Shown piece by piece: positions 9,990-25,310 of a stretch of 64,000 nucleotides of DNA. How positions within the stretch are numbered: the stretch's first letter is position 1; every line of letters begins with the position of its first letter. Made by a program: the position numbers and the translations under genes. Below the pieces are notes generated by a model. The model had not been told where the DNA came from. It saw nothing but the letters and a program-made list of their open reading frames with translations, and searched no databases. Source of the DNA: Rhineura floridana (Eukaryota; Chordata; Lepidosauria; Squamata; Rhineuridae); assembly GCF_030035675.1 (NCBI RefSeq), contig NC_084482.1, forward strand, positions 226,343,943 through 226,407,942, read 5' to 3'.

Positions 9990-10490
9990 CCATCTCTTCA
10001 TACACTGGCACTTATTGACATGGAGACAGTATGCTTGACAATGTCTTGGCCCCAAGGGGAAGCTTGTTCTGGGAGTGATGCGTAGTGGACACCCTCCTGG
10101 AGTTGTCAGTGGAGGATTTGTAGTGGCCAAAGCTTAATTTAGGGTGCACATTGCTCACTACTACGCACATTGGCAATTGTTGTCAAGGGGGCGTACAACA
10201 TTTCATAGTGTCTTGTTCCAAAGTGTTGGGCCTGATACAATGCCTGGACGTCTCGCTGAGGGCAGTGGATGATTTTGGGTGGCCCACAGTTTATTGCGGG
10301 TGCCCACTCCCAGATTCTTATTATGCATATTTGCTATTTTTTGCATGGAGGGAACACACTTCAAAATGCCTTGTGATATAACTAAGCTTTGGAATGCACA
10401 AGATGCTGGACTTTCTCCCACAGGACACTGACCTAGAAATGTGAGTGTATGATTTGGGGTGGCCCAAACCCTATTTTGTGATTGCAGAGT
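9990..10490. repeat. Diverged tandem repeat, about three units of 155-180 bp
   Basis: The phrase GTGGATGATTTTGGGTGGCC at 10265 recurs in altered form near 10110 (GTGGAGGATTTGTAGTGGCC) and 10445 (GTGTATGATTTGGGGTGGCC). Upstream sequence of each unit (the ATGTCTTG-GTTC phrases) is also alignable by eye. It has no coding potential that I can see. Confidence 0.5.
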
Positions 10491-10629
10491 AACATTTACA
10501 TAAACCTCAGTTCATTATTGAGGCTGCTCATTCAGCTCTGAATTAAACCTTTGGAACTGGGAACTAATAACCAGCTACAGAGATTTGCATAAAGAGTGAG
10601 TTATGCCTTTATTCCTATTTAAACCAGGG

Positions 10630-11094
10630 CATTCAACTGATTCTGGCCCGCTTGCATTGCCTGCCTGTATGTTTCCGAGCTTGATTCAAAGTGCTGGTTT
10701 TGACCTATAAAGCCTTACACGGCTTGGGACCGCAATACCTGATGGACCGCCTCTCCCGACACGAACCCACACGTACACTACACTCAACATCTAAGGTCCT
10801 CCTCCGGGTGCCTCCTCCGAGGGAAGCTGGGAGTCTGGCAACAAGGAAGAGGGCCTTCTCAGTGGTGGCCCCCAAATTATGAAATGATTTCCCTGACGAG
10901 GTGCGCCTGGCACCAACACTGTTACCTTTTCGGCACCAAGTCAAGACTTTCCTCTTCTCCCAGGCATTTTAGCATGTTTTTAAATTTTTTTTTTTTAAAG
11001 TGTTTTTAAATTTATATATTTGTATATTTGTTTTTAATGTTTTTAATTGTTGTAAACTGCCCAGAGGGCTTCGGCTTTGGGGTGGTATACAAAT

Positions 11095-11095
<1 letters not shown>
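10630..11095 (+). mobile_element. L2-type LINE 3' end
   Basis: The plus strand encodes LARLHCLPVCF-like sequence, then VLTYKALHGLGPQYLMDRLS and LRVPPPREAGSLATRKRAFS. A 3' UTR follows, ending AAACTGCCCAGAGGGCTTCG and a triplet-repeat tail. A short frame of 63 codons (10691-10882) is what survives. Confidence 0.85.
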
Positions 11096-11147
<52 letters not shown>

Positions 11148-11155
11148 TAATAATA
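11096..11155 (+). repeat. (AAT)n microsatellite, L2 3' tail
   Basis: About 18 AAT repeats with one AAC interruption directly follow the L2 3' UTR and probably represent the expanded LINE tail. Confidence 0.9.
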
Positions 11156-11529
11156 CTCCTTGACAAACTCCTCAATCCAAAGGAAAGAAGAGGAAACATC
11201 ACTCAGGCAGAACACACACATGTACCACCTGCTCTAACTCTTAGGCCAGGCTTTCAGAAGTATGCACTAACTTTGCAACACATTCTCCAGGCTCCATCCA
11301 AGAGGTGACTCTCCGGCCACATCTGATTCTGATGTTTATGTTATTGGACTCAGCGGGAACCTTTGGGGAACTGCTTTTGCTCTGGCAAGACTATTAATAA
11401 GTCACTATAATTTTGATAATTATAGGGGAGAGGAAGCATCACCTCTCCAGTGTGCTGGGCTCTGCATGACTCAAATCACAAGTGCAGAGCTGGAGAAAAA
11501 ACTATTGGAAGTGGGGCAAGAGCAACTCC
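11156..11529. other. Unassigned interval with a diverged repeat
   Basis: No gene is seen. Positions 11300-11510 are the second copy of the unnamed repeat noted at 6290-6500. Confidence 0.4.
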
Positions 11530-11900
11530 TGTTTTGTTCTTTTGCTTACGTTCCAGATGCATAGGCTTGGCTACCTTTCCCTGTGATGCTCTGACTGACT
11601 TCCTTCCGTTGACTGATACATTTTAAGGGAAGCTTACCTGCACCTCCTCCTTCCGTCCTTTCTCTCTTCTCTGCTCTGACTGTCCGACTGACCTCTGTCT
11701 CTGCTCTCTCCCTCCTGAGCCACGAGGGCAACTCCCACGTCTGGGCATTGCACCTCCAAGTTAGTTAATTAGAACGAGGTATGCCTTTCTATCTACTATG
11801 TATTTCTATAAATAAAGCAGCTCTTCCTGTTTTACTCTTAAGTCTCAGTGATCTCAATGCAGGGTAAAAGACTGCTTTCTTAGGTAAACACACACACTGG
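11530..11900 (+). repeat. Copia-type LTR remnant
   Basis: It shares with the LTR at 2616-3116 a CT-rich block with ACTGACTTCC-like phrases, GAGGGCAA, CACCTCCAAGTTAGTTA, TTCTATAAATAAAGCA and AAGTCTCAGTG-like sequence. There is no adjacent coding part, so it is a solo or truncated LTR fossil. Confidence 0.55.
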
Positions 11901-12554
11901 CACACACACACAGCTCAGACCATTCACAATCTCTGCTTATATAAATTTACATAACAAAAACATCTTGGCCAGAACTCACCAAATTGGTCTCCGTGCTCTT
12001 GACGTAGAAAGGTCAGCTTAGCCTGAACTTCACTGGCACAACACCTTCATTAAGAGCATGGTCCAATCAATTGTTTGGGGATGTGTATGAATGTCTACAC
12101 CAGCCCTGTCAACCTGGTGGTCTCCAGGTGTTGTTGGACTGAAACTCCCATCAGCTACAGCGATCGCACCAGGTTGGCAAAGGCAGGTGTAGGCAAGACA
12201 GAGATGTTACTGCTGAACATGAACAGCATATGAAACAGGCGGCGGCGGCTCCCCATGATTTCAAGCTCAGAAAGGTTTTAGCCAGTGCTGCTCCCTTTCT
12301 GACCCTCCCAACTCAGCATCCGTTGCTGGGCAAACAGATCTTGCCCAGCCAAGCAGAAACTGGGGCTGCCCATACAGCTCCGCCTACCTGCCCAACTGAT
12401 GGGGACCATGGAAACTTTGCCTACTCCTGTTTGGTGACCAACTGGTTTGGTAGGACTTGTGCACTGCACCATGACATCCCTGACCATTCCAGCCTCCCTA
12501 ATCCAGCGTCCTGCTCTCCTAGTGGCCAAACAGATGCCTCGCTTAGAAACCTGC
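11901..12554. other. Interval with one MITE, otherwise unassigned
   Basis: Positions 12101-12190 are a small palindrome with ends CAGCCCTGTCAACCTGG and the inverse of CTGCCTTTGCCAACCTGG, a hAT-like MITE. A 148-codon frame at 12230-12676 runs from unassigned sequence into L2 and is not convincing as a gene. Confidence 0.5.
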
Positions 12555-13548
12555 AAACAAGACCTGATTTGGAGTGTGGTGTCATCAATATGCAGATGAC
12601 ACCCAGCTCTATCTCTCTGTTCCGTCTGAACTGGGAGATGCAGCTGAGGTGCTGGACTGGTGCTTGGAGGAGGTGATGGGCTGGATGTGGGCCAATAAAT
12701 TGAGGCTAAATCCTGAAAAGACAGCGGTGTTACATGTCCAGAGTTCTCATGTCTCTTTTACCAGCTTCGGCTGGAAAGACAGCTGCAGCCATTTCTGGAC
12801 TGGGATAGCCTGACCAGTGTTGTCCATGCACTGGTAACCTCCAGGCTGGATTACTGTAATGCACTCTATGTGGGGCTGCCCTTGAAGTTGGTCCAGAAGC
12901 TGCAGCTGGTGCAAAATGAGGCGGTGAGACTGCTCACTGGGGCAGGGTATCGCCAGCATGCTACTGAAAAAATTGCACTGGCTGCCCATTTGCTACTGGG
13001 CCAAGTTCAAGGTTCTAGTTTTGGTGTACAAAGCCCTATACAGCTCAGGACCAGGATACCTGAAAGACCGTCTTACCCCTTATATACCCAGTCAATCACT
13101 GCACTGTGCAGGTGAGGAACTCCTGCAGGTACCATCTTATCAGGAGGTTCGTTCTGCACAATATAGGAAACGGACCTTTAGTGTGGTGGCACCTACCCCA
13201 TGGAATTTCCTCCCCTTGAATATTAGGCAGGCTCTGCTCTCTTTTGAAGACGTTCCTCTCTCAACAAGCCTTTTCAGTCGAGACCTATCCCAGTCTGTGT
13301 CTGTGTTAGAATGCTTTTAATGTTTTCTTTAATAATATGTTTTTAACCCTTTTGTCTTCTAAAGATGTTTTTAAAGCTTTTTTAAAAATGTTTTTTAAGT
13401 TGTTTTGTTTTAATGTATTTTAAGGTCTTTTCATGATGTTTTAAAGTGTTTTTACTGTTTCTGTTTGCCAGCCTGGGCTCCTGTTGGGAGGAAGGGCGGG
13501 ATATAAATCAAATAATAAATAAATAAATAAATAAATAAAATGTCCAGA
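12555..13548 (+). mobile_element. L2-type LINE, internally deleted
   Basis: It contains RT with the catalytic box (HQYADDTQLYLSVPSELG), LDWCLEEVMGWMWANKLRLN, then LDYCNALYVGLP, LVQNEAVRLLTGAG, KLHWLPICYWAKFKVLVLVY and FSVVAPTPWNFLPL. The LGV..SLEAQVASVARSAF segment is missing, indicating a deletion near 12740. The tail is (AAAT)n at about 13510-13540. Confidence 0.85.
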
Positions 13549-14475
13549 AGATGGGAAGATGGCCTGTTCTGGATGGGGTTGCTGTCTCCTTGAAGGAGCA
13601 GGTCCGCAGCCTGGAGGTACTCCTGGATCCAACAGTGTCGCTGGAGTCTCAGGTGGCCTCAGTGGCTAGGAGTGCCTTTTCCAGCTCCAGCTGGTTCACC
13701 AGCCTTGGCCCCTTTTGGACAGAGAAGACGTGGCCACAGTACTCCATGCTCTGGTAACTTCCAGACTGGATTACTGCAGTGCACTCTACGCGGGACTGCC
13801 CTTGAAGACGACACAGAAACCTCAATTGGTCCAAAATGCAGGAGCCAGATTACTGGTGGGGATTTAGCTTTAGCTGCATTCTTTGCCAGATTGTCTCCTG
13901 ACCCAATTAAAGGAGCTCACGTTAGTGTTTAAAGCCTTAAACTACTTAGGCCCCAAGTATTTGAAAGGCTGCCTCCTTCCCTACTGACCCTCACGGGTGT
14001 TGAGATCAGCAGAGGGGCCCTTTGGATAGAGCCCCCTATCAAAATATCAAATAAATTTGATAGGGCTCTCGGAAGCTCAGGGGGAAGTGACCCAGGAGAG
14101 GGCCTTCTCTGTGGCAGCCCCTCAGCTGTGAAACTCCCTCCCCACCAAGGTGCATCTGGCAACTTCATGGCACATCTTCAGTTGAATGCTGAAGATGCAC
14201 CTCTTTACCCTGGCCTTTGACACTTGAGGCGGTATATTTCTAGGACCCACTCTACCTTCTTACGTTTTTGTTGTTTTCACGTGTTCTTAATGCTTTATTT
14301 TAAAACTGTATTTTAAAACTGTTAGCTACGGTTGGCCAAAGTAAGATGGCTCAACCAGGAAGAAACTTGAAATTATTGAAGTTATGAGGATAATTTTAAT
14401 TGTCTTGCTATATTGTGGTTTGCCACCCTGGACTCCTTTGGGAGAAAGGGCGGGACAGAAATGTAATAAAACAAT
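13549..14475 (+). mobile_element. L2-type LINE, second tandem copy
   Basis: It starts inside the segment that the preceding copy lacks (VAVSLKEQVRSLEVLLDP, SLESQVASVARSAF) and continues to a degenerate C-terminus and a 3' UTR ending GGGCGGGACAGAAATGTAAT. Several frameshifts are present. It is head-to-tail with the previous copy. Confidence 0.8.
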
Positions 14476-15080
14476 GGTTCGTAATATTGTTTGGGATCGT
14501 TTGATAACTGTTATGTAATCAGGAGATGTGTAGGCTCTCCGGGGCAATACCTGGCCAGCCTCTTGGCAAATGAGCATGAACAGCCCATAATCTGCCCTCC
14601 CTCCCTGCCAGTGGGAAGGGGCAAGATATGTACATGCCTAAAAAGAGGCTGCAGTTTCAGGCAGAGGGAGAACCAGAGGCAGAGAGCTGAGTTTGTGACT
14701 CTGGAATCAACTCCGGGTGAGCTCCCCTCTCAAGATCTGATGTGGAAGCACTGGAGTGCAGCCATCTGTTCGGATAATTTAAGCAGTGCACCTGCATCTA
14801 TGCTCAACCTATACATTAATAAATAAAAACAAATATTACAAAATGCCTGCAAGTCTCCAGTGACCTCTTTCCAAAGGAAACCAAATATGGGTGATCAATG
14901 AGTCCCTGGAACTTCTCACCACTAGAGAAGTTTTCCCATGTTACTGAAACTTGGGGCCATCCAATGAAACTCAACAGTGGAAGATCCAAGTGTGACAGAT
15001 CAGGCCCTCTTTGAAGATTTCCCCCTTTTAATACACCCTTGTAAATAGAAAGCTCTCTAGACTTTGCAACAAAAGGCAAA
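14476..15080. other. Possible solo LTR-like segment
   Basis: A segment beginning near 14507 with TGTTATGTAATCAGG contains an AATAAA-like polyadenylation cluster at 14817 (TTAATAAATAAAAAC). That layout is suggestive of an old LTR. Family and ends are not established, and no flanking duplication was found. Confidence 0.25.
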
Positions 15081-15812
15081 GATTACTCAGTACAGCCGTC
15101 TTCTCCAGATAAAGGACATTTCTCAGCTGAGAATTACTCATGGAAGTATTTTTCAGGAATGACTTTGTGAAACCAAGCTGATTAAAAATATTTTCTTTAC
15201 TAGCAAAATGTTAATTCTATTACAGAATAAAAGCTTCACGTAAGTGTAGTACAAGAATAGAAAGAATCATAACACAGGTAATAAACAAATCTTTTAACAA
15301 TAATGCCATACCAGATCTATTTAAGCTAGCGAAATGACTGAGTTTTCTGCCATAAAATTACAAATTTTAACATCAACAGCTAACCATCGCATGCCTTACA
15401 AATCTTTATTTCATGCTCTAAACTAATTGCCAAGTAACATAAAAATGGCTAAGCTAAATCAAGAACTATTTCATAGTATTATACAATTATCATTTTAAAA
15501 AGCTTTCAGACAAAATACGTGCATCATTTCGTATCCTTAACAATATCATAGCACCAAGATCTAACCAGCAATTATCTATTTTATCTGTCTGTTAAATAAT
15601 TTTAACTATTTCATCCTGAAGAAGCAGGCGCATTATGTACCAGCTTCTTGATCAGAAAGTCAAATGTTATTGTTTTAGATAATGGCACAGGAGAGCATTC
15701 CTTATGCCAGGTCATTTTTAGAGGTCCCTTATTATTCCATGTGCAACAGTGTTCATGGTGCTGGGTGGGGGGGATTTTTGTGTTGATTTCACATATGAGA
15801 CAGCCAAAATAT
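15081..15812. other. AT-rich unassigned interval
   Basis: It is strongly AT-rich with no coherent open frame or repeat I can name. Confidence 0.4.
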
Positions 15813-15951
15813 GAGGGCTGTGGAGTCGGTACGCCAGACCTTCGACTACGACTCCTCTATTTTTCTACTGTCCGACTCCGACTCCTTCATAAATGGCAAA
15901 TGTATATTAACTAGTACTAACAAACTTACTGTAGTAAAATGGTAGCACAAT

Positions 15952-16072
15952 TTATTTTATTTTAGACTATTTCTATACCGCTTAATATAAAAAATATCTC
16001 TAAGCAGCGTACAAGAAAAAAAGAACGCAGTAAGTATTATAAAAAGTACACAATGAAGCCATAATACAAATA
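15952..16072 (-). repeat. LINE/SINE 3'-tail fragment inserted in the hAT arm
   Basis: A (TTTTA)-rich start is followed by CTATACCGCTTAATAT and CTCTAAGCAGCGTACAAG, like the fragment at 31575-31645. The arm sequence on each side (GCACAA and CACAA) suggests a short target duplication. Confidence 0.5.
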
Positions 16073-16107
16073 AACTCACAAGGCATTTCGTCACCACCTT
16101 TTGAATC

Positions 16108-16209
16108 CAGAGCTTGGAAAAGTTACTTTTTTGAACTACAACTCCTACGAGCCCAATCCCTGGGGCTGATGGGAGTTGTAGTTCAAAAAAGTAACTTTTC
16201 CAAGCTCTG
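16108..16209. mobile_element. CAGAGCTTGG palindrome at the centre of the foldback
   Basis: It has the same termini and core (CAGAGCTTGGAAAAGTTACT, TTGAACTACAACTCC) as the independent MITE at 9839-9955. Here its flanks are themselves inverted repeats of the outer element, so no target-site duplication can be seen. Confidence 0.7.
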
Positions 16210-16375
16210 GATTCACGTGGTGGTGATGAAATGCCTTGTGCTACCATTTTACTACAGTAAATTTGTTATTACTAGTTAATATACATTTGCCATTTATGAA
16301 GGAGTCAGAGTCGGTACATTTCTACCGCCTCCGCCTCCACCCAAAATTGCTCCCGACTCCGACTCCACAGCCCTT

Positions 16376-17255
16376 CAAAATATAGTACTTCTTCACACAC
16401 CACTATGGAATTTGCTCCTAATTGTGGTAGAGATGGCCACCCACTTGGATGTACCTCTGCAAAAAAACCTCCATGCTTATCAAAATAGCAATTACCCAGG
16501 AATATAGGAAGTTGCCTTATACCGAGGTAGACCATTCGTCCATCTAGCTCACTATCATCTACCCAAGAGATTCCTAAATTGAGGTCTGGTCCCTGAGCTT
16601 CATTCTGGTAGTCCATGGCATGCCTGTGGATTTCTGGTTGAAGATGGGAGGTGGCACATCCATTGCATTAAATGTTCATATTGAACTGTATTCCTTAAAT
16701 TTCTTACATTATAGTGTATTACAACGTGAATTCCACAGAATATACGTAAGAAGTAAAATAAGCAATAAAAAAACAACTGCTGTAACAAGCAGAAAAACCA
16801 TTAAGTGGTCTGCCAAGACTGTCAGGGATTTTCAAGTTGTCGTTGGAGAAAAACCTCCCAGTCCTATTTGGAGATCCTGGTGACTGAACCTGGGACCATC
16901 TACTAAATGCTCCACTACTGAGCTACAGATTCTTCCCTGAGATCCTTGTTATCTAATGTGCCTCAATAACCACAACCAAACCCACCTTATCATTAAACAT
17001 CCAACTGAACTTCTCCTTTTAGCAAGAAGGTCACCTGCTTCGGAAACCAGTGCAAGACTGACAATTTGGACAGATGAATGAATATAGCATAGAAGAATCT
17101 CCAACAAGGCAGGACAATTTGCTTAGAGACAGTGATCCTTGCTGGGGGTGGGAGTACTTGCCTCTTTGCTATCCTGATGGGGCAATACAAATTTTAGCTT
17201 CTACCACCTATATCGGAATTAGATTCCCATGAACGAAGCGGAGACATAACTAAAA
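16376..17255. other. SINE pieces and unassigned sequence
   Basis: Minus-strand tRNA-SINE tail sequence is at about 16499-16560 (AGGAAGTTGCCTTATACC) and head sequence at about 16850-16938 (CTGTAGCTCAGTAGTGGAGC on the minus strand). They may be one SINE split by roughly 290 bp. The remainder shows nothing recognisable. Confidence 0.45.
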
Positions 17256-17261
17256 ACAGAC

Positions 17262-17638
17262 AGTAGATGAGCACATCAACAGTATGCAGTTCAATCTCTG
17301 GCATTTCTGGGTAGGGTTAGGAATAACCCTGTCAAAAATCATGGAGTGCTGCTGCCAGCCAGTGTAGACAGCTAGACAGATCAACAGTCTGACTTCTAGT
17401 AAGACAGTTTGCTATGAATGGCCCCTGAGATATGTTAGGTCCTTCCAAACGGCCCACTACTTCTGAAAAGGCCAATAGCTCAGTGGCAGAACATCTGCCT
17501 GGGATGCAGAAGGTCCCAAGTTCAATCCATAGCATTTCCAGGTAGGGGGAGAGGGACACCCTGCCTGAAACCTTGGAGAGCAACTGCCAGTCAGCGTAAT
17601 TGTCTGATCTAGTATAAGGCAGATTCCTATGTTCCTAT
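17262..17638 (+). mobile_element. Two plus-strand tRNA-derived SINE copies
   Basis: A 5'-truncated copy at about 17262-17425 is followed by a fuller copy at 17462-17638 with head GCCAATAGCTCAGTGGCAGA, box-B-like AAGTTCAATCC and tail AGATTCCTATGTTCCTATG. They sit just beyond the 3' end of the ZNF-A exon. Confidence 0.7.
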
Positions 17639-17718
17639 GAATGCATTAAACCTAGACTATTTGATTGCTTATACAAGGATCTTCTGATTAATTTAATTAA
17701 CCATATGCTTTTACACTT

Positions 17719-22067
<4,349 letters not shown>

Positions 22068-22555
22068 ATGAGCTGGAGGTTACCCATCGCTGGCATGACA
22101 GTAACCTGGTGGAATGGAAAGAAGAACCAATGGGACACAGTTGTCTCTGGATACAAACTCTATAGGAAGGACAGGGAAGGATGTCCTGGAGACTGTATCA
22201 CTCTGTACATTGAAGAAGACACAGTGTCCGACAAGAAAAAAAACCCTAAAAGGGTCAGACTCCATCACAGAATTGTTGTGGGTGGTGATATCAGGTTTCT
22301 ATGGCCCACGGTGATCTTGAAATGAAATCAAGGAGGCATCCAAAAGAGGAAGTGTGGTAGGGAGATGTTTAAAACCACAATATTATAATCTAGAACATAT
22401 ACCGTAGATCAAGCAAGGTACCAACAGGGCCAAGAGATTGCCAAGCTATTTCAGAAAATGGAAATCTTCTACAAACAAGAAGAAAAACGAGCACAAAATT
22501 TGGCAATAGAAAAGCAAGGAGACAGTAAGAGATTGGGGGGGGGGTAAATAATTTA
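22068..22555 (+). mobile_element. CR1-like endonuclease fragment and unassigned LINE-like sequence
   Basis: The plus strand reads TVVSGYKLYRKDREGCPGDC then ITLYIEED, the pattern of the CR1 apurinic endonuclease (GY-x-LFRKDR-x-G-x-GGG-x-A-LYV). It is short and diverged. Sequence to about 22520 (FYKQEEKRAQNLAIEKQGDS) may be LINE-derived too but I cannot place it. Confidence 0.5.
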
Positions 22556-24240
22556 AGAACATAAGAACATAAGAAGAGCCTGCTGGATCAGGCCAGTGGC
22601 CCATCTAGTCCAGCATCCTGTTCTCACAGTGGCCAACCAGGTGCCTGGGGGAAGCCCGCAAGCAGGACCCGAGTGCAAGAACACTCTCCCCTCCTGAGGC
22701 TTCCGGCAACTGGTTTTCAGAAGCATGCTGCCTCTGACTAGGGTGGCAGAGCACAGCCATCATGGCTAGTAGCCATTGATAGCCCTGTCCTCCATGAATT
22801 GGTCTAATCTTCTTTTAAAGCCATCCAAGCTGGTGGCCATTACTGCATCTTGTGGGAGCAAATTCCATAGTTTAACTATGCGCTGAGTAAAGAAGTACTT
22901 CCTTTTGTCTGTCCTGAATCTTCCAACATTCAGCTTCTTTGAATGTCCACGAGTTCTAGTATTATGAGAGAGGGAGAAGAACTTTTCTCTATCCACTTTC
23001 TCAGTGCCATGCATAATTTTATACACTTCTATCATGTCTCCTCTGACCCGCCTTTTCTCTAAACTAAAAAGCCCCAAATGCTGCAACCTTTCCTTGTAAG
23101 GGAGTCGCTCCATCCCCTTGATCATTCTGGTTGCCCTCTTCTGAACCTTTTCCAACTCTAGAATATCCTTTTTGAGATGAGGCGACCAGAACTGTACACA
23201 GTATTCCAAATGCGGCCGCACCATAGATTTATACAACGGCATTATGATATGAGCTGTTTTATTTTCAATACCTTTCCTAATTATCGCTAGCATGGAATTT
23301 GCCTTTTTCACAGCTGCCACACATTGGGCCGACATTTTCATTGTGCTGTCCACTACAACCCCGAGGTCTCTCTCCTGGTCGGTCACCGCCAGTTCAGACC
23401 CCATGAGCGTATATGTGAAATTCAGATTTTTTGCTCCAATATGCATAATTTTACACTTGTTTAGATTGAATTGCATTTGCCATTTTTCCGCCCATTCACT
23501 CAGTTTGGAGAGGTCTTTTTGGAGCTCTTTGCAATCCCTTTTTGTTTTAACAACCCTGAACAATTTAGTGTCATCAGCAAACTTGGCCACTTCACTGCTC
23601 ACTCCTAATTCTAGGTCGTTAATGAACAAGTTGAAAAGTACAGGTCCCAATACCGATCCTTGAGGGACTCCACTTTCTACAGCCCTCCATTGGGAGAACT
23701 GTCCGTTTATTCCTACTCTCTGCTTTCTGCTTCTGAACCAATTCCTTATCCACAAGAGGACCTCTCCTCTTATTCCATGACTGCTAAGCTTCCTCAGAAG
23801 CCTTTGGTGAGGTACCTTGTCAAACGCTTTTTGAAAGTCTAAGTACACTATGTCCACTGGATCACCTCTATCTATATGCTTGTTGACACTCTCAAAGAAT
23901 TCTAATAGGTTACTGAGACAGGACTTTCCCTTGCAGAAGCCATGCTGGCTCTGCTTCAGCAAGGCTTGTTCTTCTATGTGCTTAGTTAATCTAGCTTTAA
24001 TAATACTTTCTACCAGTTTTCCAGGGACAGAAGTTAAGCTAACTGGCCTGTAATTTCCGGGATCCCCTCTGGATCCCTTTTTGAAGATTGGCGTTACATT
24101 TGCCACTTTCCAGTCCTCAGGGACGGAGGAGGACCCGAGGGACAAGTTACATATATTAGTTAGCAGATCAGCAATTTCACATTTCAGTTCTTTGAGAACT
24201 GAATTTGAGGAACACATTGCTACAACCATAAAGACCAATG
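22556..24240 (-). mobile_element. CR1 LINE, 5'-truncated, with a nearly intact RT frame
   Basis: A 492-codon open frame (22766-24244, minus) covers the CR1 RT and C-terminus. Landmarks in order are FKKGSRGDPGNYRPVSLTS, SQHGFCKGKSCLSNLLEFF, VYLDFQKAFDKVPHQ, SGVPQGSVLGPVLFN, KFADDTKLF with both catalytic aspartates, [26 protein letters not shown] and a C-terminal GFKRRLDQFMEDRAINGY. The 3' UTR continues to 22556. It lacks endonuclease and ORF1, so it cannot move on its own, but its intact frame marks a recent insertion. The copy at 50301-51661 is nearly identical. Confidence 0.9.
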
Positions 24241-25310
24241 ACAAAAAATTGTTCCAGCGGGAAACTGAGTACGGAGGCAGTTGGACCTTTCAATGGCAAG
24301 GAAGTCAAAGGTGTGCTAAAGGAGGAAAATGAGATTGCAGAGAAGCTGAATGAATTCTTTGCATCTGTCTTCACAGAGGAGGATATAGGGCAGATCTCTG
24401 AGCCTGAACTAACTTTCAAAGGAAGGGAGTCCTTTGAAAATAAAATAGTGGTGACAAAAAAACAGGCATTACTGACAAAATAAAAACGGACAAATCACCA
24501 GGTCTGGGTGGCCAATGGCCTATCTGGTGCAGCGTCTTGTTCTTGCAGTGGCCAGGTGCCCATGGGAACCTCACAAACAGGACCTGAGAGCAACAGCACT
24601 CTCCCCTCCTACAGTTTGCAGCAACTGGTATTCAGAAGCACTGAAGAATGGCCAATGTAACACCAGTTTTAAAAAAGATACAGAATGGATCTATCAAACT
24701 ACATGTCAGTGAGCTTAATGCGTGTCATGGGAAAACAGACTGAAAGCATTAAAGACAGAATTACCAAGCATATAGAAGAACAAGCTTTGCTGAAGCAGAG
24801 CCAGCATGGCTTCTGCAAGGGAAAGTCCTGTCTCAGTAACCTATTGGAATTCTTTGAGAGTGTCAACAAGCATATAGATAGAGGTGATCCAGTGGACATA
24901 GTGTACTTAGACTTTCAAAAAGCGTTTGACAAGGTACCTCACCAAAGACTTCTGAGGAAGCTTAGCAGTCATGGAATAAGAGGAGAGGTCCTCTTGTGGA
25001 TAAGGAATTGGTTAAGTAGCCGGAAGCAGAGAGTGGGACTAAATGGACAGTTCTCCCAGTGGAGGGCTGTAGAAAGTGGAATCCCCCAAGAATCCATACT
25101 GGGACCTATGCTTTTTAACTTGCTTATAAACAATCTAAAGTTAGGAGTGAGCAGTGAGGTGGCTGATATTATAGTGCCCGTATAAACTCTATGATGCCAT
25201 CACACTTGGAATACCATGTACAGTTTTGACTGCCTCACCTCAAAAACAGTATTGGAGTGTTGGAAAAGGTTCCGAAAACGGAAGTGAATAATCAAAGGGC
25301 TGGAAAAACT
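24230..25310 (+). mobile_element. CR1 LINE fragment, plus strand, head-to-head with the previous copy
   Basis: Pre-RT sequence (EIAEKLNEFFASVFTEEDIG at 24337 onward) is followed after an interruption by RT (SQHGFCKGKSCLSNLLEFF, YLDFQKAFDKVPHQ) to about 25165. A deletion then jumps to the region encoding CR1 C-terminal sequence. The catalytic FADD region is lost. A minus-strand CR1 3' piece at 24508-24645 splits it. Confidence 0.8.
24508..24645 (-). mobile_element. CR1 3' UTR fragment nested in the plus-strand CR1
   Basis: It reads like the minus-strand CR1 3' ends elsewhere (GGCCTATCTGGTGCAGCGTC, CACTCTCCCCTCCTACAG, AACTGGTATTCAGAAGC). It separates the pre-RT and RT parts of the surrounding CR1. 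Confidence 0.7.

Larger units (their letters stand above)
15813..16375. mobile_element. Long-armed hAT foldback element with CGACTCC-rich ends
   Basis: The ends are inverted AGGGCTGTGGAGTCGG sequences. A perfect 8-bp target-site duplication CAAAATAT flanks it (15805-15812 and 16376-16383), indicating hAT. Inverted arms continue inward through CTTCATAAATGGCAAATGTA, TAGTAAAATGGTAGCACAA and GGCATTTCGTCACCACC, so most of the element is one hairpin. The left arm is broken by an insert at about 15952-16072. The centre is a CAGAGCTTGG palindrome. No transposase is encoded. Confidence 0.8.

Noticed and set aside
23292-23663. Plus-strand frames antisense to CR1 copies (also at 50985-51407)
   Set aside because: Shadow frames of the CR1 reverse transcriptase on the opposite strand.
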